64,000 bases of DNA from Melampsora larici-populina 98AG31. Lineage: Eukaryota > Basidiomycota > Pucciniomycetes > Pucciniales > Melampsoraceae. The notes below the pieces were generated by a model, which had not been told where the DNA came from, did no database searches, and saw only the letters and a program-made list of their open reading frames with translations. The position numbers and the translations under genes were made by a program. Shown here in pieces: positions 32,642 through 45,003 of this stretch (positions within the stretch are counted from its first letter, which is position 1; every line of letters begins with the position of its first letter). The stretch covers positions 493,484 through 557,483 of the forward strand of contig NW_006768801.1 in the NCBI RefSeq assembly GCF_000204055.1, written 5' to 3'.

Positions 32642-34366
32642 TTATTTCTTTACTGCTCTGTGAGCTCTAGGTTTAACTTCAGCTAAACTAATTTCAGATC
32701 TATTATCATGATCATCTTCTTCCTCTTCTTGATCATCACTACTTTGAACTTCTTCTCCTTTTCCTTTTCCATCCCCAGCCTTTTGTTTTTGACTACCTTC
32801 ACTTTGTTCAATTGCAAATTCAACAGTTTCATTTCCTTCCTCTTCATCATCATCATTCTGATTACTTCTTCTCCTCTTAGAATAGGGCTCATAACAGAAA
32901 TGAGGAAAGATTTATGATGTAATTGATTTTGTTTAGAAGATGAAATATTGATTGAATTATAGAAGGTGAATTATTTGGAATCAAAACACATCCAAGTTGA
33001 CTACTTTGACTTCTTCTTTTTGTTGAATGTGGATGATCTTGATTTGTTGTGATTCCATTTGACAAATACCAGATCAGTGGTAGTGTACTCACTTGGATCT
33101 TTAGCCACAATTGAAATCAATGGTTTAACAGAAGTATGATAAGGATCCCAGGATTTAGAATTAGCTGGAATTTCAATTCCATTCTTTTCCAGAGAAAGAT
33201 CAACCAAATATTTACTATCAAAATACAAAACCATCAGTTCAAACATAAAACGGAACCCAAAACCAAACCAAAAGAAAACTTACATCTTTAATACAGCTTT
33301 GCCATCCATACCAATGATAAGTGAAACCAAACCTTCAAAAAACCAAACTTATCTAATTCATTCCCATCTTTTTCTTGAAATTGAATCATTCTTGGGAAAA
33401 CCCATTTGAATAACTATTGATGTAAAATTATATAAGGTTTTGAATTCAAAATTAAATTAATGCCTAATCTTGATCCTCTAGTCACAATAGTAGAACCCAA
33501 TAATTTTGAAACCTTTAAAAATTGATCTTCTGAATCAATTTCTAATTTAAAAATAAACCATGACTTTTTTCAAAAAAAAAGTATCATAACATCAGCAATG
33601 AACTCCATACCCAATTATGTTTTTCAAGAGAATAAAAAAAGAGAAACAAATATTGAAGAAAGTTGAAAAATCAAAAAAATAACCTCTCTGAAACTTTTTG
33701 AAACAGTTATAGCCAACTTTTCTTTTTCACTTCAAATTGAATTACTTTTTCATTTCCAAAACAAAATCTTTTTAAAGAGCCAATCAAAATTTCAATACTC
33801 AATACTTAAATCAAGTACATCACAACCAAATTGATTACAGTTTGATAAAATTAAATTTGAATGCTCATATTTAGTTATACCAAAACATATTGATTTTGTA
33901 AAAGTCAAGATTAATAATTCCGATTCTTCTTGATTTTTTATTTCTTTAAAACTTGTGGTTTAATCTATATGAAAAAATAGTTTTAATTTTTTGAAAAATC
34001 AATTTCCAAAATATTCTTATTACACTTTAAAGTATTTGTTCCAATTTTAATTCTCTCGGAATCACAAACTTCATTCAAAAAGTGTTTAAAAAGTTTACTA
34101 ATCAATTGCCTTACTCGAGTTCCTTGATCAAAGATTAATTTCATCAATTGATTTCTTTGTAACTTTTCTAAAATTCCTTCTTGTGAGTCTAAAATTGTTA
34201 AGATTTTGATTGCTAAACATCTTGTATTGATTTCAAGTTCTCCTATTGTGATTTCTAAAAATCTTAATTTAAATCGGGTTGTGAAATGTTGCAATGGTCC
34301 TAGATCATCTTCTTTGCAGTCTAAATTCTTTAAAGCTTTCATGGCTTCAAATCTGGCTTCCTCATT
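32642..34366 (-). pseudogene. Cohesin subunit STAG/Scc3 (Psc3/Irr1)-like C-terminal relic
   Basis: An exon-like start follows an AG acceptor at 34367: NEEARFEAMKALKNL, then LGPLQHFTTRFKLRFLEIT and AIKILTILDS, ending in LIFDQGTRVRQLISKLF. This is the stromalin-conserved region and adjacent HEAT-like helices of STAG cohesin subunits. Further down, WDPYHTSVKPLISI (about 33130) fits the family's C-terminal part. The last frame (about 32890-32642) encodes an acidic tail (SKRRRSNQNDDDEEE ... SSDDQEEEEDDHD) ending KPRAHRAVKK and a stop. The pieces are separated by AT-rich DNA with stops (33250-33980), and no N-terminal half was found upstream. STAG acts in sister-chromatid cohesion; a truncated copy like this is more likely a paralogous relic than the essential gene. 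Confidence 0.6.
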
Positions 34367-35441
34367 CTATATCGAGCAAAAGAAACAGGTTTCAGACTCA
34401 CAGAAGAGTAGATGCTGTGGTAGAGGAATGAGAAAGATTCTCACAGTATCAGTCAAGACCCAACCCAAATATCATAGATAATGACCACCCAAGAAATGAT
34501 TAGTAAGTTGATTCATCTGTTGTCCTAAAGCTTAAACACATTCGATCCAAATCTGGGGATCTGAGTCTCGATATCAATGAACAAAAACACTGCGGAAAAA
34601 AATCAACTTTATCAATCGCCTTCTTCATTATCATCCATAAACAAGTAACTTGACTAACCGATCAAAGAAATCAGTAATTTCATTCTCAAGACTCTCTTTC
34701 TGATCACTCACCAAATTTTCCTTTTTTCCCATTCATTTAATCTGTGATCACTTCCATATCGATTACTATGATGATTTTTGTTTTGGAGATCCAAATCTTT
34801 TTTGTTTGATCGATTGAATTCTAAAATAACTCAAATTGAAATATTGTTAAATGAACTCATTCAACCAAACAAAAAAACAAAAGTACCAGTATATCGAATT
34901 GATTGTTTGTAATGAATTCATTAAATCAGTTTCATATGAAATTAAAAACAAAAAAACAAAAGTAGGAGTATATCGAATCAATCATTTGTAATGAGTCCAT
35001 TAAATCAGTTTCATATAATATTAAATTTTGATGTGATAGATTGATTAATGTTTTGAGCAATTTGATCAAGTTTCTTCAAAGTTGCCTGGTGGTGAGTTTC
35101 AGTCTTAATGATCTATTGATTCTTGAGTTAATGAGTGGTCATCAGATTCAGTTCAGGGCCGTAGGAGAGGAGGTGGGGTCAGGAAAAGCTGAGCCTAAGG
35201 GGGTCAGAGTCTTAGGTGTACAGGGTGTTAAAGGCTTAGGGGTTTAATCCAGTTTTGCCAAGAAACTGGGTTGTGCCTTTAGTGTTATGATCTTTAATAA
35301 AATTGATCAAACAAACCACTTCAGCATGACCTGATAAATTTCCGATACAACTAGTATTTGAACTACACCAAATCTTAATTAATTCATCAAATGAACTTGA
35401 TCCAATCAAAGTACTTGATGGATGGAATTTTAAACAATTGT
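34367..35441. other. AT-rich spacer
   Basis: No gene supported. A partly repeated motif (AACAAAAGTA.CAGTATATCGAAT) occurs at about 34876 and 34956. Confidence 0.4.
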
Positions 35442-35606
35442 GGGATACAAAGTTAAAACTGGGGTTTTTTCCCCAGTTTCCCAGTTTTTGTTTTTGGCCG
35501 TGTTTGGAACTTTCCCACGTTCTCCCAGTTTCCCAGTTTGTGTTTTTGGCTGTATTTTGAAAACTGGGAAACTGGGAAAAAACTCCCAGTTTTAACTTTG
35601 TATCCC
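35442..35606. mobile_element. Small MITE with 22-bp inverted termini
   Basis: 165 bp from GGGATACAAAGTTAAAACTG to its exact inverse at 35585-35606. The interior repeats CCCAGTTTCCCAGTTT units that pair with GGGAAACTGGG, so most of the element can fold into a hairpin. No clear TSD. Confidence 0.85.
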
Positions 35607-36004
35607 ATAAATATACAGAACTAGCATTTTAGCAGCGGGCGCCGCTGTTGAGAAATTGACACACAAATTATGTGTAAAGACACCGCAAGTTACTACAGCA
35701 CGAGGCAACAGATCATATGTAGTTTCATCACAATAAGGTGTGCTCGCGAAGGCTGTGATCACCAGGAAAAGCATCAGTATCAAAACGCCACAAACAAGAT
35801 AACCACATCAGCAGCCATGCATGCGAGAAGCTCATCACCCTCACACAAACAAAAGCAACATACATCCCGCAGCACAAGCAGGCTTTTGATATTCAACAAA
35901 ACGAGGTCACAAATCATCACCACGTCACAACCTTGGAAACACAGATATGGTCAGACCCAAAAAAGCACCACCATCAAAAACGAAATCATTTAGTACATCC
36001 CAAC
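35607..36004. other. Spacer downstream of F-box-like gene A
   Basis: About 400 bp between the MITE and the stop of the gene. It contains a small CAGCGG/CCGCTG hairpin near 35633-35647. No gene supported. Confidence 0.4.
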
Positions 36005-37369
36005 TCAAAAGACATATCTACGACAGCACAAAGGGTCCTGTGACAGACAAGTAAAAACTTTCAGCATCAGACCAAAATATGAGCTGACAGGCTATGTGCA
36101 ATCATTACTCACAATTACTTCCTTGTAGGTCAGGTGATATGTGAACATACATTTAATCCCGTAATATCTGAACGCCTGGACTAATTCATCATCGTACAAT
36201 TCCGGACCTCTTGAGTTTACAAAAAGTATGGTCTTGAACTTCGGAGGCAACACCACTGGCACATATTGCATCAAATCGAGTAGGTTTTTCCAATAACCAT
36301 TAGCGTGCCGATAGCTGGTCACCAGTACTTCCATAGTTTGATAGACAGGAATTCGTAACCAAGAGTAAGACGCCGGGGTTGAATCGCATCTCACACAACG
36401 CAGCACACGAAGGCGAGGGAAGGTCAGGTCGAGTACGTCTGTAGGCAGCCGAGAAGGGCTAGGATCGATGAACACCGCTTCCAGGGAGTGTTTCAAAGCC
36501 AACACAATAGGGCCAGCTTGATCCCGGCCAGCAGCAATTGTGAGCTCAAGGAACCTCACATTCCTGCCTTCGGATTCGCAAAGATCAACAAACGCCCCAA
36601 CATTGTTACGCTCTACCACTAAACAAAGATGCACCAGATTCGGTAGAGCGCCCACGTCCAACTTTAAGCAGGCCAAGGACGCGCACCGGATTGACAAAGA
36701 TTCCAATGAAGGCGTCGAATTGAGAAGAGAGACCAAAGAATCCGAATCGTTCCACGTATTACGAAACATCCCACCGACAATGCCCAGTGCCTTGAGTTTT
36801 TCCATACCACCAATGGCAACACGCAAGTCCGGAGAGAAACCCACTGAGTGAAATAAAATGGAATCTAATTCTTCCAAGCTACCACCACAGACACCAATGA
36901 GCTCCGCTTCCAGATCCATTCCAATTGCTGAGTGATTTGTAACATTACCCGGAATACAACGACCATCTTGATTCCCATTCGAGCCACCAAGTGACGAACC
37001 ATGTTTGACACATTCCGACACAAACACTACCCCAGACAAACAAATCTTTCGCAAACCAGAAAAAATAGCAAAACGATGTGAACCGTTAAAAGATAACAAA
37101 ATACCCATACACATTGCCGGAGTAGCCAAATACAAATCCTTGTACACAAATGGAATGATCGCATCGTTCCACGACTTGGACAATAAGCGCAAGGAGAGTA
37201 AGTGACACAAAGGAGCAGAACACAATAGTCGGCGATTTGCACTATTCATAAGGGATGGTTCTAAAAAATCCGCGTCCTCCATATAATAAGCAATAATGAG
37301 ACCGACTACTTCTACAGGGAGACCGGATGTGCCATGAATGAGAGGACAACTCAATACATTTGAAAACAT
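36005..37369 (-). CDS. F-box-like/LRR-like protein, paralog A
   Basis: Two exons: 37369-36113 (419 codons) and a 33-nt last exon 36037-36005. A GTGAGT donor follows TYKEVI and a CACAG acceptor leads to DPLCCRRYVF and a stop, giving 429 residues. The N-terminal LPVEVVGLIIAYYM ... LLSLRLLSKSWNDAIIPFVY is F-box-like. Leucine-rich segments (LRKICLSGVVF, LKALGIVGGMF, LESLSIRC, LRVLRCVRC) follow, and a conserved end PPKFKTILFVNSRGP. An alternative ATG lies 102 nt upstream (37471). It is paralogous to 43634-45003: both share the RLLSKSW box, the SVGFS.DL segment and the PPK-K-I-FV end. Likely an SCF adaptor; target unknown. Intact and therefore possibly expressed. Confidence 0.7.
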
Positions 37370-38230
37370 ATTGCAAAAATATACCGCAACTACACAAACA
37401 AAATATAACTGTGATCGAATCCACAAACCAGAGCAACTGGACACAAAAGAAAAGGTATGCAAACAGGTCATAACCTAAACGCACAACAACATATATATAC
37501 AAAATCTAAAAAGGTACATTTCAGGCCGAATGTGCCCTTCATGAAACACTGTTTATCCCAATCCGTAAGCATATCGAAATCAACCAAGCATTGAAGACGG
37601 CCACAAAACCTTGAATTACTGGTTCATCCACATCAGAGACAAAAGAACACACCAGCTCAGGCAACAGGCTGAAAACACGAACAAAGAAACACAGGTGATC
37701 TTGATATCACCAGCTGCGTGTCGCAACAATCACTTGAACAAAAACGCACTGACGCCTGCCGCCCCCGACATCCCATTAAATGGACATAAATTGGCAAGAC
37801 AATATATATATATATATACAACTGCAGATAAGCCAAAGGCCAATAACAAAAGCATATGTAGTTAAATAAATAACAAAGCAATCATACACAACCCCGCGCC
37901 CCAATTGTAACTTCAACCCAGATGATTTACCGGCGAGAGAGAAGGTATGACATAATCAATAACGTAATATATTTGCCTGGTCACCAAATCAAGCAACATA
38001 AGCAATGCACTGACAAATTGACCCAATCCCATGATCCCCCTGCCTAATGTATGCCTCCGTGCGCGCTGCTGAAAACAAGTAAATTGGTCTATGTATATCC
38101 AAGGATAAGCATCCAAAACCCTGGGGTATGATACCCCAACCGAGAAGTAAGTCTTTGCCCCAAAACCCAAAAGACCACAAACACGCTTTGGGTAACAACA
38201 CTATACCCGGCCAACAAATGGGAAAAAGCA
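37370..38230. other. Spacer between F-box gene A and hAT element
   Basis: About 860 bp. It contains an AT microsatellite near 37802-37817 and probably the promoter of gene A. No gene supported. Confidence 0.4.
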
Positions 38231-38237
38231 GCATCAT

Positions 38238-41200
38238 CAACACTCACTTCGCAACGAAATGAATCACAACTTTTGGATTTTTAGTTTCGGTGCGATCAAA
38301 CCGAAATTATACATATCGCACTCAAAACAAAACCAACAAAAAAGTATTTCCTCTCACGGTTTCGGTTCGAGTTTCAAAGCGAAATCGCAACGCAACAGCA
38401 ACGAAATCCGCAATTAATTTCGAAAATGGGTCGCTTTGGAAAAAAACAAAGGACAAGAGCATTGTTGTGGCGTCTTTTAGATGGATCAAGTGTAACAAAT
38501 GATGTGTTCAAGTTCAGAATAGAAGAAATAAGATTTTTTTGATTGGGAACGATCAAAGAACTATATAATATAGATACTTCAAGACTTTGATTTCTGAGTC
38601 CTGTTAGATTTTTTTTTCTCTGCCATCTTGTTAATCTCCGCAAGAGCCTCTTCATATTCCACTGGGACCTTCACCCCTTGACCAAGCCATTGGTGACATC
38701 CAACGGCACGCTCAATGGTCCGTGGAGCGAGGCTTCGATCTGAGGTTGCAATTCGTCCTGCAGCAGAGAAGGTGCGCTCGCAAGCACACGAAGTTGCAGT
38801 ACATGCCAAGTAGTCGCGTGCAACTCTACTCATGATGGGATAATTCGCATGATTTTCCTGAGGGAAATAAAGAGAGATTGATCAGATGATTGACTCGGGG
38901 GAAAAGGCAGTAGTTCGCCAAAAATTGTACATACCTTCCACCAAGTGAGTGGTAAGTCTCCTTTGTTAGCAACACTTTTGCTATCAAGGTAAAGCTTGAG
39001 ATAGACATGGCTGTTGTCCACAGTTTCATCGCCTGAATCTTCACTGAAATCATCCAGATCGTCGGTGGATGAAGCAACAGGCACAGTAGTTGCCAAAGCG
39101 CTTTTGTCGGAGCTTTGTGTCTTTGTTGAAACACGAGCAGTCTCAGCCTTGTAGGCTGCTTCAACTAGAACACGAGCACGCTCAACATGCTCCGGATGAT
39201 ACTTCTTGAAAAACTGCAGGCGATAACGTGGATGCATAACGGTCGCGATGACTACGGCATCGCACTCAAGAGCTTCGGTCTGGTATGCTTCTATGTCAGA
39301 AATCATTCTGTCAATAACTCCTTCAAGTTCGGGGTATGTTTTAATGTGTTCGGCCCTTGCTGAGCGGAGCTTTCCGATGACGTTGACATACTCAGCAAGT
39401 ATTCAATACGCATTTGAGTCGTTTCCTTCCATTGACAGTGTTGTATCTTTGAAAATCTATGTATTAGGAGTTCATAGAATAAGTGTATTGAATCGATGAG
39501 AAGTATTGAAAAGGAACCAACCTTTAAGATATCAAGCAAGGCTTCAACACCAGTCCACTCCTCTCCTGAGATCGAGAGCCCGTTGAAGTACTGGTACTTC
39601 CGTTCCTTCTTGCGATCCTGTGTGAGAAATTTATTGATAACCTATGATGATCGAAGTCATCTCATTAGCAGGATCTTCACTTGAGCACGTTCACCACATG
39701 ACTAACATTTTGTGCATCACATGCTCGCTGCCAACTGTCTAGCTTTGAGTTCCATCTTACACCATATCCATAGATCAGCATCTTGCCTTTGTACACCAAA
39801 CTATCCGCAACCGATTCGTATTCTCCACGTTTTGCTGAGCAGGAGGCGACTGCTTGACTGACTTGTTCAAGCTATGTAGTCAGTGACAAAGGAAAAGAGA
39901 TCAGCAGCAAGCAAAACCATAATCTCAGAGCTGTCAAGGTTGAAAGAAACTACACATAAAAGCCTACTTTCTTAACTCCACTGGTGATTAATCCCCATGT
40001 TGGTTCAATCACAAGGTTCTCATCAGGCAGGTCGTCTTCACTCTCAGGCACTTCTAATCGTGTCAATCCGTTTCGATCACCTCCAATCTCTGAATCCGCG
40101 CTCGCGTAACCAGCATCCTGATCTGTTGCTTCTTGAGTATCGGGTTGGTTAATGTTGATAATGGGTATTGGCATACGGACATCTGGTTGTGTTGTTGGTT
40201 TTACATGACCTGCCTTGAGCTTCAGACCGTCCAATCCGTGCTTGACCACAAGTGCCAGTTTGTGGCAAAAGCATCGGATATGATTTGATTGTGAGTCCCA
40301 AAAGTGGGGATCATTTTCATCCTCCAAGAACATCCGCTGCATCTCCCAAGCGAGGAAGTTGTTACTCGCAGCCGAGTCTGTGGTTTGGGCTATCATGTAG
40401 ATAAAGGGAACAAATTTATTAGACCAATATTCATGATAACATGATGAAGTGGAAACAAAACTTATCTTTGTGTGGAGGCCATGGCGGATGAGAAAGCTTG
40501 CTACAGGTCGAGCAAGCAAAACTCCATAATGGTCCCATATGATACGCTTGAGAGTTAAGTGAATGGTCTTGAACTCCCAATTACTGTCAATGTACGAAGC
40601 CGAGACCCCCAGAAAAGCGTACCGACTACCTTTGGTGGTCCATCCATCATGGATCAGGCAAAACCTACTTGAGTTGTTCTTGAGGGTTGCAATTGCTTCA
40701 TCATGTAAGCCCTGCGCGAGGGTTTTTGAAGCATTATATAACCCATGATGGTGATCGTAACTGGGCTTGATGATTGGCCCATCCAAAAGCGGCCGAAAGC
40801 TCAACATCATCAATCCGGATCCAAGGCAGTGCATGAAGTAAAATCCAAAGGACCATGATCTTATTGAGTGTTTCAACTGTAAACTTCGTGAATGCTGAGA
40901 TTGAAAGCTGTTTTCCTGTTGATTTCTTTTTTGGTTCGTTTTTCTCTTGCCAAGTGGGCAGGCAAACAATTCCGGCTTTGATCGCTAGATGTTGCTTTGG
41001 GCAGGGCTTGCGACCGCTCTTGCCGTCTTGATGAGTTTGGAGGTTGTAGTGATTAGATTCACCATCCTTGTAGTCTTCATTGCAGAATTTACACGTATAT
41101 GTAAGAACCTCTCGTTCCAACTCCTTTGCCTCTTTGGTTACCTACAAAAGTCCACCACCATCAGCATCTATCAATTGTTAACCTGGAGTGGAGAGTTACA

Positions 41201-42070
41201 TACGGGATCTTTGATCGTGTATTTCTCTATCGATGCCCGTGGGTTATCATGAAAGTAAGTGAACAGATCTTTCACTTTTGATGTCCTCTGCCTCTGATCA
41301 GAGCGTTTCGGAACCTCTGAGTCAGACTGTTGATCTGTGTTCATGCCATGCGGAACAAAGATCACCTGAAACAGAAGCTTAAAATTAACTTCTCTACAAA
41401 ACAGAATAGGCATGAAAAACTGACATTCTGAAGTGGTGCCAAGCGTTTCTTCTTTTTTGCAGGTGCACCCTTTTCAACTTGCTTTTTTTGAGCGGCAGCT
41501 GAGTCTGTGTGTCCGCCCGAAGACCTTCTTGCTGGGCGCTTGGTAGGTTTAGTGGTCAAAGATGTTTGAGTTTCTTTGGGATCAGAATCCTCTTTCTCGG
41601 TGTCTGAAGATAATGCAATAGGAGTACCACTTCGGTCACATTCACCATTTTCCTTGGATTGTGAGCTGATATCGTTAGATTGAGTAGAACTACCAGTCAT
41701 AGTGGCTTGATTGAAAGATATAACAGATGTAGGCTACGCGCAAACAGGCTACAATGAAAACAAAGTACAAAGCGATACAAAAGACGCGACACAAGGGGTG
41801 GGATCTCATCATTTTGCCCCTGGTTTGCCGGCCATCAGTCCTAACCTAACTGCAATTGAACAAACCGCAACCGACCACAATTTTCGGTTCGTTTCGTTGC
41901 TATTTCGAAACATATCATTTGGTTTCGTTGCGGCCAAACCGAAACGCGACTGTTTGGAAAAAGTTTGCGTTTCGGACAACCGAAATGGCTCAGAAGCCGT
42001 TTCTATTGCGGAAAATCGCACCGAAATCGCACCGCAACCGAAATTTTGTTGCGGTGCGAAGTGAGTGTTG
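38238..42070 (-). mobile_element. Complete hAT transposon
   Basis: A 3833-bp element with terminal inverted repeats CAACACTCACTTCGCA...; the right end is the inverse, and arms continue with GTTGCGGTTTCGGT-like subterminal repeats. It is flanked by a 7-bp duplication GCATCAT (38231-38237 and 42071-42077). An 8-bp TSD would require one mismatch. It carries one transposase gene on the minus strand. It lies between the two F-box paralogs, immediately beside a small plus-strand gene. Confidence 0.9.
38579..41700 (-). CDS. hAT transposase with BED zinc finger (element at 38238-42070)
   Basis: Multi-exon gene from ATG 41698-41700 to a stop at 38579. It begins with a Ser/Thr/Lys-rich linker. Next is a BED-type finger, YTCKFCNEDYKDG ... 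HYNLQTHQDGKSG (about 41095-41030). The RNase H-like core follows, with FCLIHDGWTTKGSRYAFLGV (catalytic Asp in HDGWT), AQTTDSAASNN (second Asp) and IRCFCHKLALVV. An acidic insert comes next, then YRLQFFKKYHPE. The C-terminal dimerisation region ends with SRVARDYLACTATSCACERTFSAAG (the hATC signature). Introns include those near 40390-40470, 41120-41200 and 38830-38930. I saw no clear internal stop in the conserved blocks, but parts at 39300-39950 could not be joined with confidence. Confidence 0.75.
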
Positions 42071-42162
42071 GCATCATACACCAAACAAATCATACAACCA
42101 AAATACAAATTAGCTACATATTCAGCAATAAGAAATCTACGCAGCAATATACGCGCCACATC

Positions 42163-42652
42163 ATGGCAACCGTAAGGCAGTTAGACATAGAAGAATCACC
42201 TTTTGATGATATCGAGTTCCTAGAAACCTTAAGTATACACTTGTGGCAAGGTAAGACAATCACTCCACACACATCAACCAATCCTAACATGCCTAATCCC
42301 CTGATGTGCGCAGAAGTAAAACCAACCAAACTGGTAATCTTCGAGACAGGAAAATGCATGACCATGCACATGTGGCGGAACTGTGCCTTCAATATCAATG
42401 ACCCCAACTTGCCATCACCTGAGTGTACTGTCTTTTTGTTGGAGCAAGTATCAGGTACACCTGCCTCAGATAGTAAGTCACACATTTCGCACAGGCCATG
42501 GAATGTACTGACAAGTCACAAATACAGGATATGTGGTTCGCATACACGATATTAACAACCACCGAAAACCCGATCTTCACGATACTGTCTACAAATTGGT
42601 AGGTCAAATTGCCTTGTCCAAGGCGTCTGTAGAAGCCGCAATGAGAGAATAG
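42163..42652 (+). CDS. Small unrecognised protein (123 aa), three exons
   Basis: Exons 42163-42250, 42314-42472 and 42528-42652 join in frame through a 63-nt intron (GTAAGA...GCGCAG) and a 55-nt intron (GTAAGT...TACAG), giving 372 nt including the stop. The protein starts MATVRQLDIEESPFDDIEF and has a central beta-rich stretch (KPTKLVIFETGKCMTMHMW; CTVFLLEQVSG). It continues DRYVVRIHDINNH and ends in a helix (GQIALSKASVEAAMRE). No family recognised and no signal peptide. Two canonical introns in the right phases argue that it is a real gene. It starts about 90 bp from the edge of a hAT element, so its promoter may be altered or hAT-derived. Confidence 0.65.
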
Positions 42653-43633
42653 TAATGTTTGAGATGATCAAATATTTCAGCAATCCAACCAATGTATGCA
42701 TCAAATTATATTACAAGATCCTAGCCATGTAAATGTTGGATACGCAATAGAGGTTCAATCCCAGCTATGGCAGCCTTAAGCAGAAGATTTCGAGCCCGTG
42801 AGTTGTGATCAGAATAAAGAAATTGTGTCCATGCAGCAATCAACAGGCATTTAGCGCCAGGTCACCCAATATTACCAACATGATGACCCAATTAATTTGA
42901 ACTCCCTTACACTAAATCACCACAATCCCACATTATGTCATTCATAGGTTCCAAAATATGCTGAGTTAGTCCGCAGCTGGAAATAATTTCTTGCAACTAT
43001 CATATAGACCAAAGGCCACCGCAATAGTAAATAAAATATACGGCCACTAACAATTCAATCAGACCATCAGAAAACAATGTAACCAACAATTAACCAGGCA
43101 AATGCAGTTCTACCTAAACACATCAGCATCACAGCTGACAATAAAGATAACAATCAATTGACATATTGAAACAATCAACGCATTATCAAACCCTACACAC
43201 TTCCTATATATATGAAATCAGAAATTTAACAACAGCACTCACATCACCAAAACCAATCATGGTGAAACAAAAGTAATCTAGCACACTCAAGCTCAGGACA
43301 AAGTTCGATAACCATGCCCGTAGCATAAGAGACCCCACTTTCGCACCAAATTCCAACACATCAAAACAACTTAAAGCCACGCGCCACCTCATGAATGTGA
43401 AGTACCCCATGTAAGCCCAACCTTATCAATGCCTACCACGAAACAAAATAACCACACCACGCACAAGACAAAAAAGCAAAAACGGAGGCCAACATAGGAA
43501 AACAACATATCAGACACTAAATCAATGACTGCAACAACAAATTACACACCAAACACGACCAAAAACTCACTTGCACAAATACCAAGTCGTACCCAGGCCA
43601 CCAAGGAAGAACCGATTGACCAAAGAACCTCAT
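42653..43633. other. Spacer between small gene and F-box gene B
   Basis: About 980 bp, no supported gene. Minus-strand ORFs here (e.g. 43204-43410) show no domain or splice support. Confidence 0.4.
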
Positions 43634-45003
43634 TCACCCATCCAGTCCAATACCGCTAGCGACATCCTGAAATATTCAAGTTGGCATTGAAGTTAGGAGC
43701 AAAATATACAATCGAAGAAAAGAACTCTTACCAGGATCTGTTGCGTTGTCATTTCGTATTTGAATAAGCATTTGATACCAATGCTGGCGAATTGTTTTAC
43801 AAGGTACGCGTTTTGAGAATCCGGTCCATTCCAACTGACAAAGATGATATGCTTGAGCTTAGGCGGGAAAGGAATAGGAACAATGCCAACTTGTGACATC
43901 ATCCTTTGCCAATAAAATCTCCCGTGCCAATAACTGGTTATGAATACCTCCATGGCACTGAACATTGGCCATTGGAACCACACCAGGTTACCAACATAAG
44001 TAGTACTATAAATGCTACGTATCACCTTCAATTTCGGGAAATGGGTGTCCAGCACAACGCGACTAAGGTTATCAGGTACTGAATCAACAAAAAGTATCTC
44101 AAGACAGTGTTTCAACCCCACTATCATAGAACCACAAAGACCATGCGCGTCCGGCGAAAAACACTCAAGGAACTTTATATCCCTGCCTTCCGCCCGCACG
44201 AACTTGTTGAAACATTGATGAGTATCAAGATAAAGAGGTGCCCATAAATGGATCAGACGGGGCAAGGAGGACGCCTTGATATCCAAGGGGCCAAGAGAAC
44301 CACAGTCGATCAATAATGATTCAACGTTCGTAGTGACGTCGAGGACCTTTGTGATGGATCCGAAGTCATGGTAGGCCTTGCGTGATCTACTCCCAAGCAT
44401 CATGAAGACTTTGAGGGAACTGATATCGCCGATTGCCTTGATCAGGTCTTGAGAAAAACCAACCGATTTCGAAAACTTGATCTTGAGCTCAGTTAAATTA
44501 TGACGACATAAATTGATTATAGCGGCGGCGTCCTTCATAGATAGCGAAGAGCAATCAGAGTGCCGCTTATCAAAACGGGAGATTTCATCGGAATCATTGG
44601 AGTCATCGAGATCCAAGGAGGCGAGTATGAAATCAGGCAAAAACAGAACACGACCTATACAGAGGCGACGCAGGCAATGAGTGCTCGAAATCGATGCTGA
44701 CATTCGTGACATTTTCAACAAACAGGTCGACATATTAGGAGTAACTAAGTTTAAAGATACCCCCACGTAAGAACCAATTCCCATTGCCCATGATTTGCTA
44801 AGTAATCGGAGATCGAGTATTTGTTTCACAGCGCTATGATTGACAAACGGCCTGTGAGCACTATTCAGAGGGTTTGCCGGAGTAACATCAGATTGATCCA
44901 CCAAATAAGAAATAATCAAGTCTACAACTCCAGGCGGCAGGGATCTTGAAGGTGGCAAGCAGACCGAAGCCAAGGGCAAAGAAGGTATCATCGCCAGCTC
45001 CAT
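43634..45003 (-). CDS. F-box-like/LRR-like protein, paralog B
   Basis: Two exons: 45003-43732 (424 codons) and a 33-nt last exon 43666-43634, joined by a GTAAGA donor after TTQQIL and a TTTCAG acceptor leading to DVASGIGLDG and a stop; 434 residues. LPPGVVDLIISYLV ... ILDLRLLSKSW is F-box-like. Leu-rich repeats follow (LRRLCIGRVLF, LTELKIKFSKSVGFSQDL, LKVFMMLGS, LKVIRSIYS), then PPKLKHIIFVSWNGP. Gene structure and domain order match paralog A at 36005-37369, including a last exon of identical length at the homologous position. Divergence between them is high, so the duplication is old. No stops or frameshifts. Confidence 0.7.

Noticed and set aside
41711..42064. Overlapping ORFs on both strands at the right end of the hAT
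   Set aside because: They fall in the terminal and subterminal inverted repeats of the transposon (CGGTTTCGGTTGCG-type repeats).
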